The notes beneath the pieces are model-generated. The model was not told the origin of the DNA. It was given only the letters and a program-made list of their open reading frames with translations, and did no database searches. Position numbers and translations under genes: made by a program. Positions 13,301-29,709 of a stretch of 64,000 nucleotides of DNA are shown here, piece after piece. Numbering within the stretch: position 1 is the first letter of the stretch; every line of letters begins with the position of its first letter. This DNA is from Prosapia bicincta (lineage: Eukaryota > Arthropoda > Insecta > Hemiptera > Cercopidae), in assembly GCA_036971475.1 (NCBI GenBank), contig JBAIZL010000010.1, positions 13,910,514 to 13,974,513 on the forward strand. The letters are read 5' to 3'.

Positions 13301-16300
13301 AGCATATATACATAGTAAATAAACACGGGTATACATACATAGGACATAAACACGGGCATATATACATAGTAAATAAACCTTGGCATACATACATAGGAAA
13401 TAAACACGGACATACATGCATGTTAAAAAAAACCTGAGCATACATACTTAAAAAATAAACACTGGCATAATTACATAGGAAAAAACACGGGCATACATGC
13501 ATGTTAAATAAACCTGGGCATACAAACATAGGAAAAAAACACGGCCATACATACATAGGAAATAAAACGGGCATACATACATAGTAAATAAACACGGGCA
13601 TAGATACACAGGAAATAAACACGGGCATACATACATAGTAAATAAACACGGGCATACATACATAGTAAATAAACACGGGCATATATGCATGTTAAATAAA
13701 CCTGGGCATACATTCATTGGATATTAACACGGGCATACATACATAGGAAATAAACACGGGCATACATACATAGGAAATAAACACAGGCATACATACATAA
13801 TAAATAAACACGGGCATACATACATAGGAAATAAACATCGGCATACTTACATAGGAAATAAACACGGGCATACATACATAGGATATAAACACGGGCATAC
13901 ATGCATAGTAAATAAACACGGGCATTCATACATAGGAAATAAACACGGGCATACATACATAGGAAATAAACACGGGCATACATACATAGGAAATAAACAC
14001 GGGCATACATACATAGGAAATAAACACGGGCATACATGCGTGTTAAATAAACCTGAACATACATACATAGGAAATAAACACGGGCATATATACATAGTAA
14101 ATAAACCTTGGCATACATACATAGGAAATAAACACGGGCATATATACATAGTAAATAAACACGGTCATACATACATAGTAAATAAACACTGGCATATATA
14201 CATAGTAAATAAACACAGGCATACATACATAGGAAATAAACACGGACATACATGCATGTTAAAAAAAACCTGAGCATACATACTTAAGAAATAAACACGG
14301 ACATAGTTACATAGGAAATAAACACGGGCATACATGCATGTTAAATAAACCTGGGCATACATACATTGGATATTAACACGGGTATACATACATAGGAAAT
14401 AAACACGGGCATACATACATAATAAATAAACACGGGCATACATACATAGGAAATAAACATCGCCATACTTACATAGGATATAAACACGGGCATACATACA
14501 TAGGATATAAACACGGGCATACATGCATAGTAAATAAACACGGGCATTCATACATAGGAAATAAACACGGGCATACATACATAGGAAATAAACACGGGCA
14601 TACATACATAGGAAATAAACACGGGCATACATACATTGGAAATAAACACGGGCATACATACATAGTAAATAAACACGGGCATACATACATAGTAAATAAA
14701 CACGGGCATACATACATAGGAAATAAACACGGGCATACATATATAGGAAATAAACACGGGCATACATACATAGGAAATAAACACAGGCATACATACGTAG
14801 GAAATAAAGATGGGCATACATACATAGTAAATAAACACGGGCATACATACATAGGAAATAAACACAGGCATACATACATAGGAAATAAACACGGGCATAC
14901 ATACATAGGAAATAAACACGGGCATACATACATAGGAAATAAACACGGGCATACATACATAGGAAATAAACACGGGCATACATACATAGGAAATAAACAC
15001 AGGCATACATACATAGGAAATAAACACGGGCATACATACATAGGAAATAAACACGGGCATAAATACATAGGTAATAAACACAGGCATACATACATAGTAA
15101 ATAATCACGGGCATACATACATAGGAAATAAACATAGGCATACATACATAGGAAATAAACACGTTCATACATACATAGGAAATAAACACAGGCATACATA
15201 CGTAGGAAATAAACACGGGCATACATACATAGGATATAAACACAGGCATACATACATAGGAAATAAACACAGGCATACATACATAGGAAATAAACACGGG
15301 CATGTATACATAGGATATAAACACAGGCATACATACATAGGAAATAAACACGGGCATACATACATAGGAAATAAACACAGGCATACATACATAGGAAATA
15401 AACACAGGCATACATACATAGGAAATAAACACAGGCATACATACATAGGAAATAAACACGGGCATACATACATAGGATATAAACACAGGCATACATACAT
15501 AGGAAATAAACACGGGCATACATACATAGGAAATAAACACGGGCATACATACATAGGAAATAAACACGGACATACATACATAGGAAATAAACACGGGCAT
15601 ACATACATAGGATATAAACACAGGCATACATACATAGGAAATAAACACGGGCATACATACATAGGATAAAAAAAACACAGGCATACATACATAGGAAATA
15701 AACAAGGGCATACATACATAGGAAATAAACACAGGCATACATACATAGGAAATAAACACGGGCATACATACATAGGAAATAAACACGGGCATACATACAT
15801 AGGAAATAAACACGGGCATACATACATAGGAAATAAACATGGGCATACATACATAGGAAATAAACACGGGCATACATACATAGGAAATAAACACGGGCAT
15901 ACATACATAGGAAATAAACACGGGCATACATACATAGGAAATAAACACGGGCATATATACATAGTAAATAAACCTTGGCATACATACATAGGAAATAAAC
16001 ACGGGCAGATATACATAGTAAATAAACACGGGCATACATACATAGGAAATAAACACGGGCATATATACATAGTAAATAAACACGGGCATACATGCATGTT
16101 AAATAAACCAGGGCATACATACATAGGAAATAAACACGGGCATACATACATAGGAAATAAACACGGGCATATATACATAGTAAATAAACCTGGGCATACA
16201 TACATAGGAAATAAACACGGGCATATATACACAGTAAATAAACACGGGCATACATACATAGTAAATAAACACTGGCATATATACATAGTAAATAAACACC

Positions 16301-19300
16301 GGCATACATACATAGGAAATAAACACGGGCATACATGCATGTTAAATGAACCTGAGCATACATACATAGGAAATAAACACGGGCATATATATATAGTAAA
16401 TAAACACGGGCATACATGCATGTTAAATAAACCTGGGCATACATACATAGGAAATAAACACGAGCATATATACATAGTAAATAAACACGGGCATACATAC
16501 ATAGGAAATAAACACGGGCATATATACATAGTAAATAAACCTTGGCATACATACATAGGAAATAAACACGGACATACATGCATGTTAAAAAAAACCTGAG
16601 CATACATACATAGGAAATAAACACGGGCATACATACATAGGAAATAAACACGGGCATATATGCATAGTAAATAAACCTGGGCATACATACATAGGAAATA
16701 AACACGGGCATATATACACAGTAAATAAACACGGGCATACATACATAGTAAATAAACACTGGCATATATACATAGTAAATAAACACCGGCATACATACAT
16801 AGGAAATAAACACGGGCATACATGCATGTTAAATGAACCTGAGCATACATACATAGGAAATAAACACGGGCATATATATATAGTAAATAAACACGGGCAT
16901 ACATGCATGTTAAATAAACCTGGGCATACATACATAGGAAATAAACACGAGCATATATACATAGTAAATAAACACGGGCATACATACATAGGAAATAAAC
17001 ACGGGCATATATACATAGTAAATAAACCTTGGCATACATACATAGGAAATAAACACGGACATACATGCATGTTAAAAAAAACCTGAGCATACATACTTAA
17101 AAAATAAACACGGTCATAATTACATAGGAAAAAACACGTTCATACATGCATGTTAAATAAACCTGGGCATACAAACATAGGAAAAAACACGGCCATACAT
17201 ACATAGGAAATAAAACGGGCATACATACATAGTAAATAAACACGGGCATACATACACAGGAAATAAACAAGGGCATACATACATAGTAAATAAACACGGG
17301 CATACATACATAGTAAATAAACACGGGCATACATGCATGTTAAATAAACCTGGGCATACATTCATTGGATATTAACACGGGCATACATACATAGGAAATA
17401 AACACGGGCATACATACATAGGAAATAAACACGGGCATACATACATAATAAATTAACACGGGCATACATACATAGGAAATAAACATCGGCATACTTACAT
17501 AGGAAATAAACACGGGCATACATACATAGGATATAAACACGGGCATACATGCATAGTAAATAAACACGGGCATTCATACATAGGAAATAAACACGGGCAT
17601 ACACACATAGGAAATAAACACGGGCATACATACATAAGAAATAAACACGGGCATACATACATAGGAAATAAACACGGGCATACATACATAGGAAATAAAC
17701 ACGGGCATACATACATAGGAAATAAACACGGGCATACATACATAGGAAATAAACACAGGCATACATACATAGGAAATAAACACGGGCATACATGCGTGTT
17801 AAATAAACCTGAACATACATACATAGGAAATAAACACGGGCATATATACATAGTAAATAAACCTTGGCATACATACATAGGAAATAAACACGGGCATATA
17901 TACATAGTAAATAAACACGGTCATACATACATAGTAAATAAACACTGGCATATATACATAGTAAATAAACACAGGCATACATACATAGGAAATAAACACG
18001 GACATACATGCATGTTAAAAAAAACCTGAGCATACATACTTAAGAAATAAACACGGACATAGTTACATAGGAAATAAACACGGGCATACATGCATGTTAA
18101 ATAAACCTGGGCATACATACATTGGATATTAACACGGGTATACATACATAGGAAATAAACACGGGCATACATACATAATAAATAAACACGGGCATACATA
18201 CATAGGAAATAAACATCGCCATACTTACATAGGATATAAACACGGGCATACATACATAGGATATGAACACGGGCATACATGCATAGTAAATAAACACGGG
18301 CATTCATACATAGGAAATAAACACGGGCATACATACATAGGAAATAAACACGGGCATACATACATAGGAAATAAACACGGGCATACATACATTGGAAATA
18401 AACACGGGCATACATACATAGTAAATAAACACGGGCATACATACATAGGAAATAAACACGGGCATACATACATAGGAAATAAACACGGGCATACATATAT
18501 AGGAAATAAACACGGGCATACATACATAGGAAATAAACACAGGCATACATACATAGGAAATAAAGACGGGCATACATACATGGTAAATAAACACGGGCAT
18601 ACATACATAGGAAATAAACACAGGCATACATACATAGGAAATAAACACGGGCATACATACATAGGAAATAAACACGGGCATACATACATAGGAAATAAAC
18701 ACGGGCATACATACATAGGAAATAAACACGGGCATACATACATAGAAAATAAACACAGGCATACATACATAGGAAATAAACACGGGCATACATACATAGG
18801 AAATAAACACGGGCATAAATACATAGGTAATAAACACAGGCATACATACATAGGAAATAAACACGGGCATACATACATAGGAAATAAACATAGGCATACA
18901 TACATAGGAAATAAACACGTTCATACATACATAGGAAATAAACACAGGCATACATACGTAGGAAATAAACACGGGCATACATACATAGGATATAAACACA
19001 GGCATACATACATAGGAAATAAACACAGGCATACATACATAGGAAATAAACACGGGCATGTATACATAGGATATAAACACAGGCATACATACATAGGAAA
19101 TAAACACGGGCATACATACATAGGAAATAAACACAGGCATACATACATAGGAAATAAACACAGGCATACATACATAGGAAATAAACACAGGCATACATAC
19201 ATAGGAAATAAACACGGGCATACATACATAGGATATAAACACAGGCATACATACATAGGAAATAAACACGGGCATACATACATAGGATAAAAAAAACACA

Positions 19301-20202
19301 GGCATACATACATAGGAAATAAACAAGGGCATACATACATAGGAAATAAACACAGGCATACATACATAGGAAATAAACACGGGCATACATACATAGGAAA
19401 TAAACACGGGCATACATACATAGGAAATAAACACGGGCATACATACATAGGAAATAAACATGGGCATACATACATAGGACATAAACACGGGCATACATAC
19501 ATAGGAAATAAACACGGGCATACATACATAGGAAATAAACACGGGCATACATACATAGGAAATAAACACGGGCATATATACATAGTAAATAAACCTTGGC
19601 ATACATACATAGGAAATAAACACGGGCAGATATACATAGTAAATAAACACGGGCATACATACATAGGAAATAAACACGGGCATATATATACATAGTAAAT
19701 AAACACGGGCATACATGCATGTTAAATAAACCAGGGCATACATACATAGGAAATAAACACGGGCATACATACATAGGAAATAAACACGGGCATATATACA
19801 TAGTAAATAAACCTGGGCATACATACATAGGAAATAAACACGGGCATATATACACAGTAAATAAACACGGGCATACATACATAGTAAATAAACACTGGCA
19901 TATATACATAGTAAATAAACACCGGCATACATACATAGGAAATAAACACGGGCATACATGCATGTTAAATGAACCTGAGCATACATACATAGGAAATAAA
20001 CACGGGCATATATATATAGTAAATAAACACGGGCATACATGCATGTTAAATAAACCTGGGCATACATACATAGGAAATAAACACGAGCATATATACATAG
20101 TAAATAAACACGGGCATACATACATAGGAAATAAACACGGGCATATATACATAGTAAATAAACCTTGGCATACATACATAGGAAATAAACACGGACATAC
20201 AT
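7374..20202 (+). repeat. Higher-order repeat of about 3.0-3.65 kb, four copies
   Basis: The landmark GTTAAAAAAAACCTGAGC followed by the motif ATACTTAAAAAATAAAC starts at 7374, 10426, 13422 and 17071, giving copy lengths of 3,052, 2,996, 3,649 and about 3,130 bp. In the copies from 10426, 13422 and 17071 a second landmark (CATTCATTGGATATTAAC) follows about 290-300 bp later. The 26-bp marker AAATAAAACGGG recurs at 7512, 10564, 13560, 17208 and 20263. Each copy contains an internal stretch of near-uniform units rich in acacagg and ggatat variants. The copies at 13.4-17.1 and 17.1-20.2 kb are especially alike. Confidence 0.85.
16097..17070 (+). repeat. 487-bp tandem duplication inside a higher-order copy
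   Basis: GTTAAATGAACCTGAGC occurs at 16341 and 16828, and GTTAAAAAAAACCTGAGC at 16584 and 17071; both pairs are 487 bp apart (18 units plus 1 base). The segment 16,584-17,070 is therefore a second copy of roughly 16,097-16,583. It accounts for most of the extra length of the 3,649-bp copy. Confidence 0.85.
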
Positions 20203-21041
20203 GCATGTTAAATAAACCTGGGCATACAAGCATAGGAAAAAACACGGCCATACATACATAGGAAATAAAACGGGCATACCTACATAGTAAATAAACACGG
20301 GCATACATACACAGGAAATAAACAAGGGCATACATACATAGTAAATAAACACGGGCATACATACATAGTAAATAAACACGGGCATACATGCATGTTAAAT
20401 AAACCTGGGCATACATTCATTGGATATTAACACGGGCATACATACATAGGAAATAAACACGGGCATACATACATAGGAAATAAACACGGGCATACATACA
20501 TAATAAATTAACACGGGCATACATACATAGGAAATAAACATCGGCATACTTACATAGGAAATAAACACGGGCATACATACATAGGATATAAACACGGGCA
20601 TACATGCATAGTAAATAAACACGGGCATTCGTACATAGGAAATAAACACGGGCATACACACATAGGAAATAAACACGGGCATACATACATAAGAAATAAA
20701 CACGGGCATACATGCATAGGAAATAAACACGGGCATACATACATAGGAAATAAACACGGGCATACATACATAGGAAATAAACACGGGCATACATACATAG
20801 GATATAAACACAGGCATACATACATAGGAAATAAACACGGGCATACATACATAGGATATAAACACAGGCATATATACATAGTAAATAAACCTTGGCATAC
20901 ATACATAGGAAATAAACACGGGCATATATACATAGTAAATAAACACGGTCATACATACATAGTAAATAAACACTGGCATATATACATAGTAAATAAACAC
21001 AGGCATACATACATAGGAAATAAACACGGACATACATGCAT

Positions 21042-21529
21042 GTTAAAAAAAACCTGTGCATACATACTTAAGAAATAAACACGGACATAATTACATAGGA
21101 AATAAACACGGGCATACATGCATGTTAAATAAACGTGGGCATACATACATTGGATATTAACACGGGCATACATACATAGGAAATAAACACGGGCATATAT
21201 ACATAGGAAATAAACACGGGCATATATACTTAGTAAATAAACACAGGCATACATACATAGGAAATAAACACGGACATACATGCATGTTAAAAAAAACCTG
21301 AGCATACATACTTAAGAAATAAACACGGACATAATTACATAGGAAATAAACACGGGCATACATGCATGTTAAATAAACCTGGGCATACATACATTGGATA
21401 TTAACACGGGCATACATACATAGGAAATAAACACGGGCATACATACATAGGAAATAAACACGGGCCTACATACATAGGCCATAAACACGGGCATACATAC
21501 ATAGGAAATAAACACGGACATACATACAT
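21042..21529 (+). repeat. 244-bp tandem duplication
   Basis: The GTTAAAAAAAACCTG landmark occurs at 21042 and again at 21286, 244 bp apart (9 units plus 1 base). Both are followed by TACTTAAGAAATAAAC, ATAATTACATAGG, a palindromic ATGCATG unit and CATTGGATATTAAC. The copies then diverge in unit type. Confidence 0.8.
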
Positions 21530-24500
21530 AGGAAATAAACACGGGCATACATACATAGGAAATAAACACGGGCATACATACATAATAAATAAACACGGGC
21601 ATACATACATAGGAAATAAACATCGGCATACTTACATAGGATATAAACACGGGCATACATACATAGGATATAAACACGGGCATACATGCATAGTAAATAA
21701 ACACGGGCATTCATACATAGAAAATAAACACGGGCATACATACATAGGAAATAAGCACGGGCATACATACATAGGAAATAAACACGGGCATACATACATT
21801 GGAAATAAACACGGGCATACATACATAGTAAATAAACACGGGCATACATACATAGGAAATAAACTCGGGCATACATACATAGGAAATAAACACGGGCATA
21901 CATATATAGGAAATAAACACGGGCATACATACATAGGAAATAAACACAGGCATACATACATAGGAAATAAACACGGGCATACATACATAGTAAATAAACA
22001 CGGGCATACATACATAGGAAATAAACACAGGCATACATACATAGGAAATAAAAACGGGCAAACATACATAGGAAATAAACACGGGCATACATACATAGGA
22101 AATAAACACGGGCATACATACATAGGAAATAAACACGGGCATACATACATAGGAAATAAACACGGGCATACATACATAGGAAATAAACACAGGCATACAT
22201 ACATAGGAAATAAACACGGGCATACATACATAGGAAATAAACACAGGCATACATACATAGGAAATAAACACGGGCATACATACATAGGAAATAAACACAG
22301 GCATACATACATAGGAAATAAACACGGGCATACATACATAGGATATAAACACAGGCATACATACATAGGACATAAACACAGGCATACATACATAGGAAAT
22401 AAACACGGGCATATATACATAGGAAATAAACACAGGCATACATACATAGGAAATAAACACAGGCATACATACATAGGAAATAAACACGGGCATACATACA
22501 TAGGATATAAACACAGGCATACATACATAGGAAATAAACACAGGCATACATACATAGGAAATAAACACAGGCATACATACATAGGAAATAAACACAGGCA
22601 TACATACATAGGAAATAAACACGGGCATACATACATAGGATATAAACACAGGCATACATACATAGGAAATAAACACGGGCATACATACATAGGAAATAAA
22701 CACGAGCATACATACATAGGAAATAAACACGGGCATACATACATAGGAAATAAACACGAGCATCCATACATAGGATATAAACACAGGCATACATACATAG
22801 GAAATAAACACGGGCATACATACATAGGATATAAACACAGGCATACATACATAGGAAATAAACACGGGCATACATACAAAGGAAATAAACACGGGCATAC
22901 ATACATAGGAAATAAACACGGGCATACATACATAGGAAATAAACACGGGCATACATACATAGGAAATAAACACGGGCAGACATACATAGGAAATAAACAC
23001 GGGCATACATACATAGGAAATAAACATGGGCATACATACATAGGAAATAAACACGGGCATACATACATAGGAAATAAACACGGGCATACATACATAGGAA
23101 ATAAACACGGGCATACATACATAGGAAATAAACACAGGCATATATACATAGGAAATAAACACAGGCATACATACATAGGAAATAAACACAGGCATACATA
23201 CATAGGAAATAAACACGGGCATACATACATAGGATATAAACACAGGCATACATACATAGGAAATAAACACAGGCATACATACATAGGAAATAAACACAGG
23301 CATACATACATAGGAAATAAACACAGGCATACATACATAGGAAATAAACACGGGCATACATACATAGGATATAAACACAGGCATACATACATAGGAAATA
23401 AACACGGGCATACATACATAGGAAATAAACACGAGCATACATACATAGGAAATAAACACGGGCATACATACATAGGAAATAAACACGAGCATCCATACAT
23501 AGGATATAAACACAGGCATACATACATAGGAAATAAACACGGGCATACATACATAGGATATAAACACAGGCATACATACATAGGAAATAAACACGGGCAT
23601 ACATACAAAGGAAATAAACACGGGCATACATACATAGGAAATAAACACGGGCATACATACATAGGAAATAAACACGGGCATACATACATAGGAAATAAAC
23701 ACGGGCAGACATACATAGGAAATAAACACGGGCATACATACATAGGAAATAAACATGGGCATACATACATAGGAAATAAACACGGGCATACATACATAGG
23801 AAATAAACACGGGCATACATACATAGGAAATAAACACGGGCATACATACATAGGAAATAAACACAGGCATACATACATAGGATATAAACACAGGCATACA
23901 TACATAGGAAATAAACACGGGCATACATACATAGGATATAAACACGAGCATACATACATAGGAAATAAACACGGGCATACATACATAGGATATAAACAAA
24001 GGCATACATACATAGGAAATAAACACGGGCATACATACATAGGAAATAACCACAGGCATACATACATAGAAAATAAACACGGGCATACATACATAGGAAA
24101 TAAACACGGGCATACATACATAGGAAATAAACACGGGCATACATACATAGGATATAAACACAGGCATACATACATAGGAAATAAACACAGGCATACATAC
24201 ATAGGAAATAAACACAGGCATACATACATAGGAAATAAACACGGGCATACATACATAGGATATAAACACAGGCATACATACATAGGAAATAAACACGGGC
24301 ATACATACATAGGAAATAAACACGGGCATACATACATAGGAAATAAACACAGGCATACATACATAGGAAATAAACACGTGCATACATACATAGGAAATAA
24401 ACACAGGCATACATACATAGGAAATAAACACGGGCATACATACATAGGAAATAAACACGGGCATACATACATAGGAAATAAACACGGGCATACATACATA

Positions 24501-24780
24501 GGAAATAAACACGGGCATACATACATAGGAAATAAACACAGGCATACATACATAGGAAATAAACACGGGCATACATACATAGGAAATAAACACGGGCATA
24601 CATACATAGGAAATAAACACAGGCATACATACATAGGAAATAAACACGGGCATAAATACATAGGAAATAAACACAGGCATACATACATAGGAAATAAACA
24701 CAGGCATACATAGATAGGAAATAAACACGGGCATACATACATAGGGAATAAACACGGGCATACATACATTGGAAATAATC
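21401..24780 (+). repeat. Homogeneous satellite block rich in CpA units
   Basis: This block consists almost only of ggaaat units, with many acacagg and ggatataaacacagg variants. It lacks the palindromic atgcatgttaaat units and the 26-bp marker units seen elsewhere. Unit length is almost always exactly 27, so all three minus-strand frames stay open for about 1,000 codons or more. It looks like the most recently expanded or homogenised part of the array. Confidence 0.85.
22411..23868 (+). repeat. Tandem duplication of exactly 729 bp (27 units)
   Basis: Rare variants recur at the same spacing: ACGGGCAGACATAC at 22972 and 23701, CATCCATACATAGG at 22761 and 23490, and ATATATACATAGGAAAT at 22411 and 23140. 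All are 729 bp apart, which is 27 times 27. Copies run about 22,411-23,139 and 23,140-23,868. Order and type of units agree across the copies as far as I compared them. Confidence 0.92.
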
Positions 24781-26540
24781 ACGGGCATACATACATAGGA
24801 AATAAACACGGGCATATACACATAGCAAATAAACACGGTCATACATGCATGTTAAATAACCACGGGCATATATACATAGTAAATAAAAACGGGCACACAT
24901 GCCTGTTAAATAAACCTGGGCATACATACATAGGAAATAAACACGGGCATTTATACATAGGAAATAAACACGGGCATATATAAATAGTAAATAAACACAG
25001 GCATACATGCATGTTAAGTAAACCTGGGCATACATACATAGGAAATAAACACAGGCATACTTACATAAGAAGTAAACACGGGCATATATACATAGTAAAT
25101 AAACACAAGCATACATACATAGGAAATAAAAACGGCCATATATACATAGTAAATAAACCTGGACATACATACATAGGAAATAAACACGGGCAAATATCCA
25201 TAGTAAGTAAACACGGGCATATATACATAGGAAATAAACACGGGCATACACAATTAGTAAATAAAGACAAGCATACATGCATGTTAAATAAACCGGAGGA
25301 TACATACATAGGAAATAAACACAGGCATACATACATAGGAAATAAACACGGGCATATATACATAGTAAATAAACCTGGGCATACATACATAGGAAAAAAA
25401 ACACGGACAGATATACATAGTAAATAAACACGGGCATACATACATAGAAAATAAACACGGGCATATATACATAGTAAATAAACATGGGCATACATGCATG
25501 TTAAATAAACCTGGGCATACATACATAGGAAATAAACACAGGCATACATACATATGAAATAAACACGGGCATATATACATAGTAAATAAACCTGGGCATA
25601 CATACATAGTAAATAATCCTGGGCATTCATACATAGGAAAAAAAACACGGACAGATATACATAGTAAATAAACACGGGCATACATACATAGGAAATAAAC
25701 ACGGGCATACATACATAGTAAATAAACACGGGCATACATACATAGGAAATAAACACGGGCATACATACATAAAAAATAAACATGGGCATACATACATAGG
25801 AAATAAACACAGGCATACATACATAGGAAATAAACACGGGCATACATACATAGGAAATAAACACGGGCATACATACATAGGAAATAAACACGGGCATACA
25901 TATATAGGAAATAAACACGGGCATACATACATAGGAAATAAACACAGGCATACATACATACGAAATAAACACGGGCATACATACATAGGGAATAAACACG
26001 GGCATACATACATAGGAAATAATCACGGGCATACATACATAGGAAATAAACACGGGCATATACACATAGCAAATAAACACGGTCATACATGCATGTTAAA
26101 TAACCACGGGCATATATACATAGTAAATAAACACGGGCACACATGCCTGTTAAATAAACCTGGGCATACATACATAGGAAATAAACACGGGCATTTATAC
26201 ATAGGAAATAAACACGGGCATATATAAATAGTAAATAAACACGGGCATACATGCATGTTAAGTAAACCTGGGCATACATACATAGGAAATAAACACAGGC
26301 ATACTTACATAAGAAATAAACACGGGTATATATACATAGTAAATAAACACAAGCATACATACATAGGAAATAAAAACGGCCATATATACATAGCAAATAA
26401 ACCTGGACATACATACATACGAAATAAACACGGACAAATATCCATAGTAAGTAAACACGGGCATACATACATAGGAAATAAACACGGGCAAACACACATA
26501 GAAAATAAAGACGGGCATACATGCATGTTAAATAAACCTG
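24770..26540 (+). repeat. 1,244-bp higher-order duplication
   Basis: GGGCACACATGCCTG occurs at 24891 and 26135, 1,244 bp apart (46 units plus 2 bases). The same offset holds for the TACACATAGCAAAT unit and the TATTTCC-side neighbours. Flanking unit order (ggcatttatac, atataaatag, gttaagtaaacc, aaatatccatag) is shared. The second copy diverges after about 26,500. Confidence 0.85.
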
Positions 26541-26929
26541 GTCATACATACATTGGAAATAAACACGGGCATACATACATAGGGAATAAACACAGGCATA
26601 CATACATAGGAAATAAACACTGGCATTCATACATAGGAAATAAACATGCTCATACATACATAGGAAATAAACACAGGCAAACATACATAGGAAATAAACA
26701 CGGGTATACATGCATAGTAAATAAACACAGACAAACATACATAGGAAATATACACGGTCATACATACATAGGAAATAAACACGGGCATACATATATAGGA
26801 AATAAACACGGGCATATATACATAGTAAATAAAAACGGGCATACATACATAGGAAATAAACACGGGTATACATGCATGTTAAATAAACCTGAGCATACAT
26901 ACATAGGAAATAAACACGGGCATACATGA

Positions 26930-29709
26930 ATGTTAAATAAACCTGGGCATACATAAATAGGAAATACACCTGGGCATACATAAATAGGAAAAAACACGGG
27001 TATACATGCGTGTTAAATAAACCTGGGCATACATACATAGTAAATAAACACGGGCATACATGCATGTAAAATAAACCTGGGCATACATACATTGGAAATA
27101 AACACGGGCATACATACATAGGAAATAAACACAGGCATATATACATAGGAAATAAACACGGGCATACATACATAGTAAATAAACCTGGGCATACATACAT
27201 AGTAAATAAACCTGGGCATACATACATAGGAAATAAACACGGGCATACATACATAGTAAATAAACACGGGCATACATGCATGTTAAATAAACCTGGGCAT
27301 ACATACATTGGAAATAAACACGGGCATACATACATAGGAAATAAACACAGGCATACATACATAGGAAATAAACACGGGCATACATACATAGTAAATAAAC
27401 ACGGGCATACATACATAGGAAATAAACATGGGCATACATACATGGGAAATAAACACAGGCAAACATACATAGGAAATAAACACGGGTATACATGCATAGT
27501 AAATAAACACGGGCATTCATACATAGGAAATAAACACGGGCATACATACATAGGATATAAACACGGGCATACATACATAGGAAATAAACACGGGCATACA
27601 TAGATAGGAAATAAACACGGGCATATATACATAGTAAATAAACACGGGAATATATACATAGTAAATAAACCTGGGCATACATACATAGGAAATAAACACG
27701 GGCAGATATACATAGTAAAAAACACGGGCATACATACATAGGAAATAAACACGGGCATACATGCATGTTAAATAAACCTGAGCATACATACATAGGAAAT
27801 AAACACGGGCATACATACATAGTAAATAAACACGGGCATACATACATAGGAAATAAACACGGGCATACATACATAAAAAATAAACATGGGCAAACATACA
27901 TAGGAAATAAACACAGGCAAACATACATAGGAAATAAACACGGGTATACATGCATAGGAAATAAACACGGGCATACATACATAGGAAATAAACACGGGCA
28001 TATATACATAGTAAATAAAAACGGGCATACATACATAGGAATTAAACACGGGCATACATGCATGTTAAATAAACCTGAGCATACATACATAGGAAATAAA
28101 CACGTGCATTCATACATAGTAAATAAACACGGGCATACATACATAGGAAATAAACACGGGCATACATACATAAAAAATAAACATGGGCATACATACATAG
28201 GAAATAAACACAGGCAAACATACATAGGAAATAAACACGGGTATACATGCATAGTAAATAAACACGGGCATTCATACATAGGAAATAAACACGGGCATAC
28301 ATACATAGGAAATAAACACGGGCATACATACATAAAAAATAAACATGGGCATACATACATAGGAAATAAACACAGGCAAACATACATAGGAAATAAACAC
28401 GGGTATACATGCATAGTAAATAAACACGGGCATACATACATAGGAAATAAACACGGGCAGATATACATAGTAAAAAAACACGGGCATACATACATTGGAA
28501 ATAAACACGGGCATACACACATAGTAAATAAACACGGGCATACATACATAGGAAATAAACATGGGCATACATACATAGGAAATAAACACTGGCATACATA
28601 CATAGTAAATAAACACGGGCATACATACATAGGAAATAAAGACGGGCATACATACATAAAAAATAAACATGGGCAAACATACATAGAAAATAAACACAGG
28701 CAAACATACATAGGAAATAAACACGGGTATACATGCATAGGAAATAAACACGGGCATACATACATAGGAAATATACACGGGCATGCATACATAGGAAATA
28801 AACACGGGCATACATACATAGGAAATAAACACGGGCATATATACATAGTAAATAAAAACGGGCATACATACATAGGAATTAAACACGGGCATACATGCAT
28901 GTTAAATAAACCTGAGCATACATACATAGGAAATAAACACAGGCATACATACATAGTAAATAAACACGGGCATACATACATAGGAAATAAACACGAGCAT
29001 ACATACATAAAAAATAAACATGGGCATACATACATAGGAAATAAACACAGGCAAACATACATAGGAAATATACACGGGTATACATGCATAGTAAATAAAC
29101 ACGGGCATTCATACATAGGAAATAAACACGGGCATACATACATAGGAAATAAACACGGGCATACATACATAAAAAATAAACATGGGCATACATACATAGG
29201 AAATAAACACAGGCAAACATACATAGGAAATAAACACGGGTATACATGCATAGTAAATAAACACGGGCATACATACATAGGAAATAAACACGGGCATATA
29301 TACATAGTAAATAAACACGGGCATATATACATAGTAAATAAACCTGGGCATACATACATAGGAAATAAACACGGGCAGATATACATAGTAAAAAAACACG
29401 GGCATACATACATTGGAAATAAACACGGGCATACATACATAGTAAATAAACACGGGCATACATGCATGTTAAATAAACCTGGGCATACATACATTGGAAA
29501 TAATCACGGGCATACATACATAGGAAATAAACACAGGCATACATACATAGGAAATAAACACGGGCATACACACATAGTAAATAAACACGGGCATACATAC
29601 ATAGGAAATAAACATGGGCATACATACATAGGAAATAAACACTGGCATATATACATAGTAAATAAACACGGACATACATACGTAGGAAATAAACACGGGC
29701 ATACATGCA
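26930..29709 (+). repeat. Block built from an AAAAAATAAACATGGG cassette
   Basis: The variant unit AAAAAATAAACATGGG starts at 27875, 28172, 28334, 28658, 29009 and 29171. Spacings are 297, 162, 324, 351 and 162 bp, all exact multiples of 27. Each is followed by the same ordered variants: aggcaaacatac, gggtatacatgcatag and usually gggcattcatac. The cassette has spread by unequal exchange of whole units. Confidence 0.88.
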
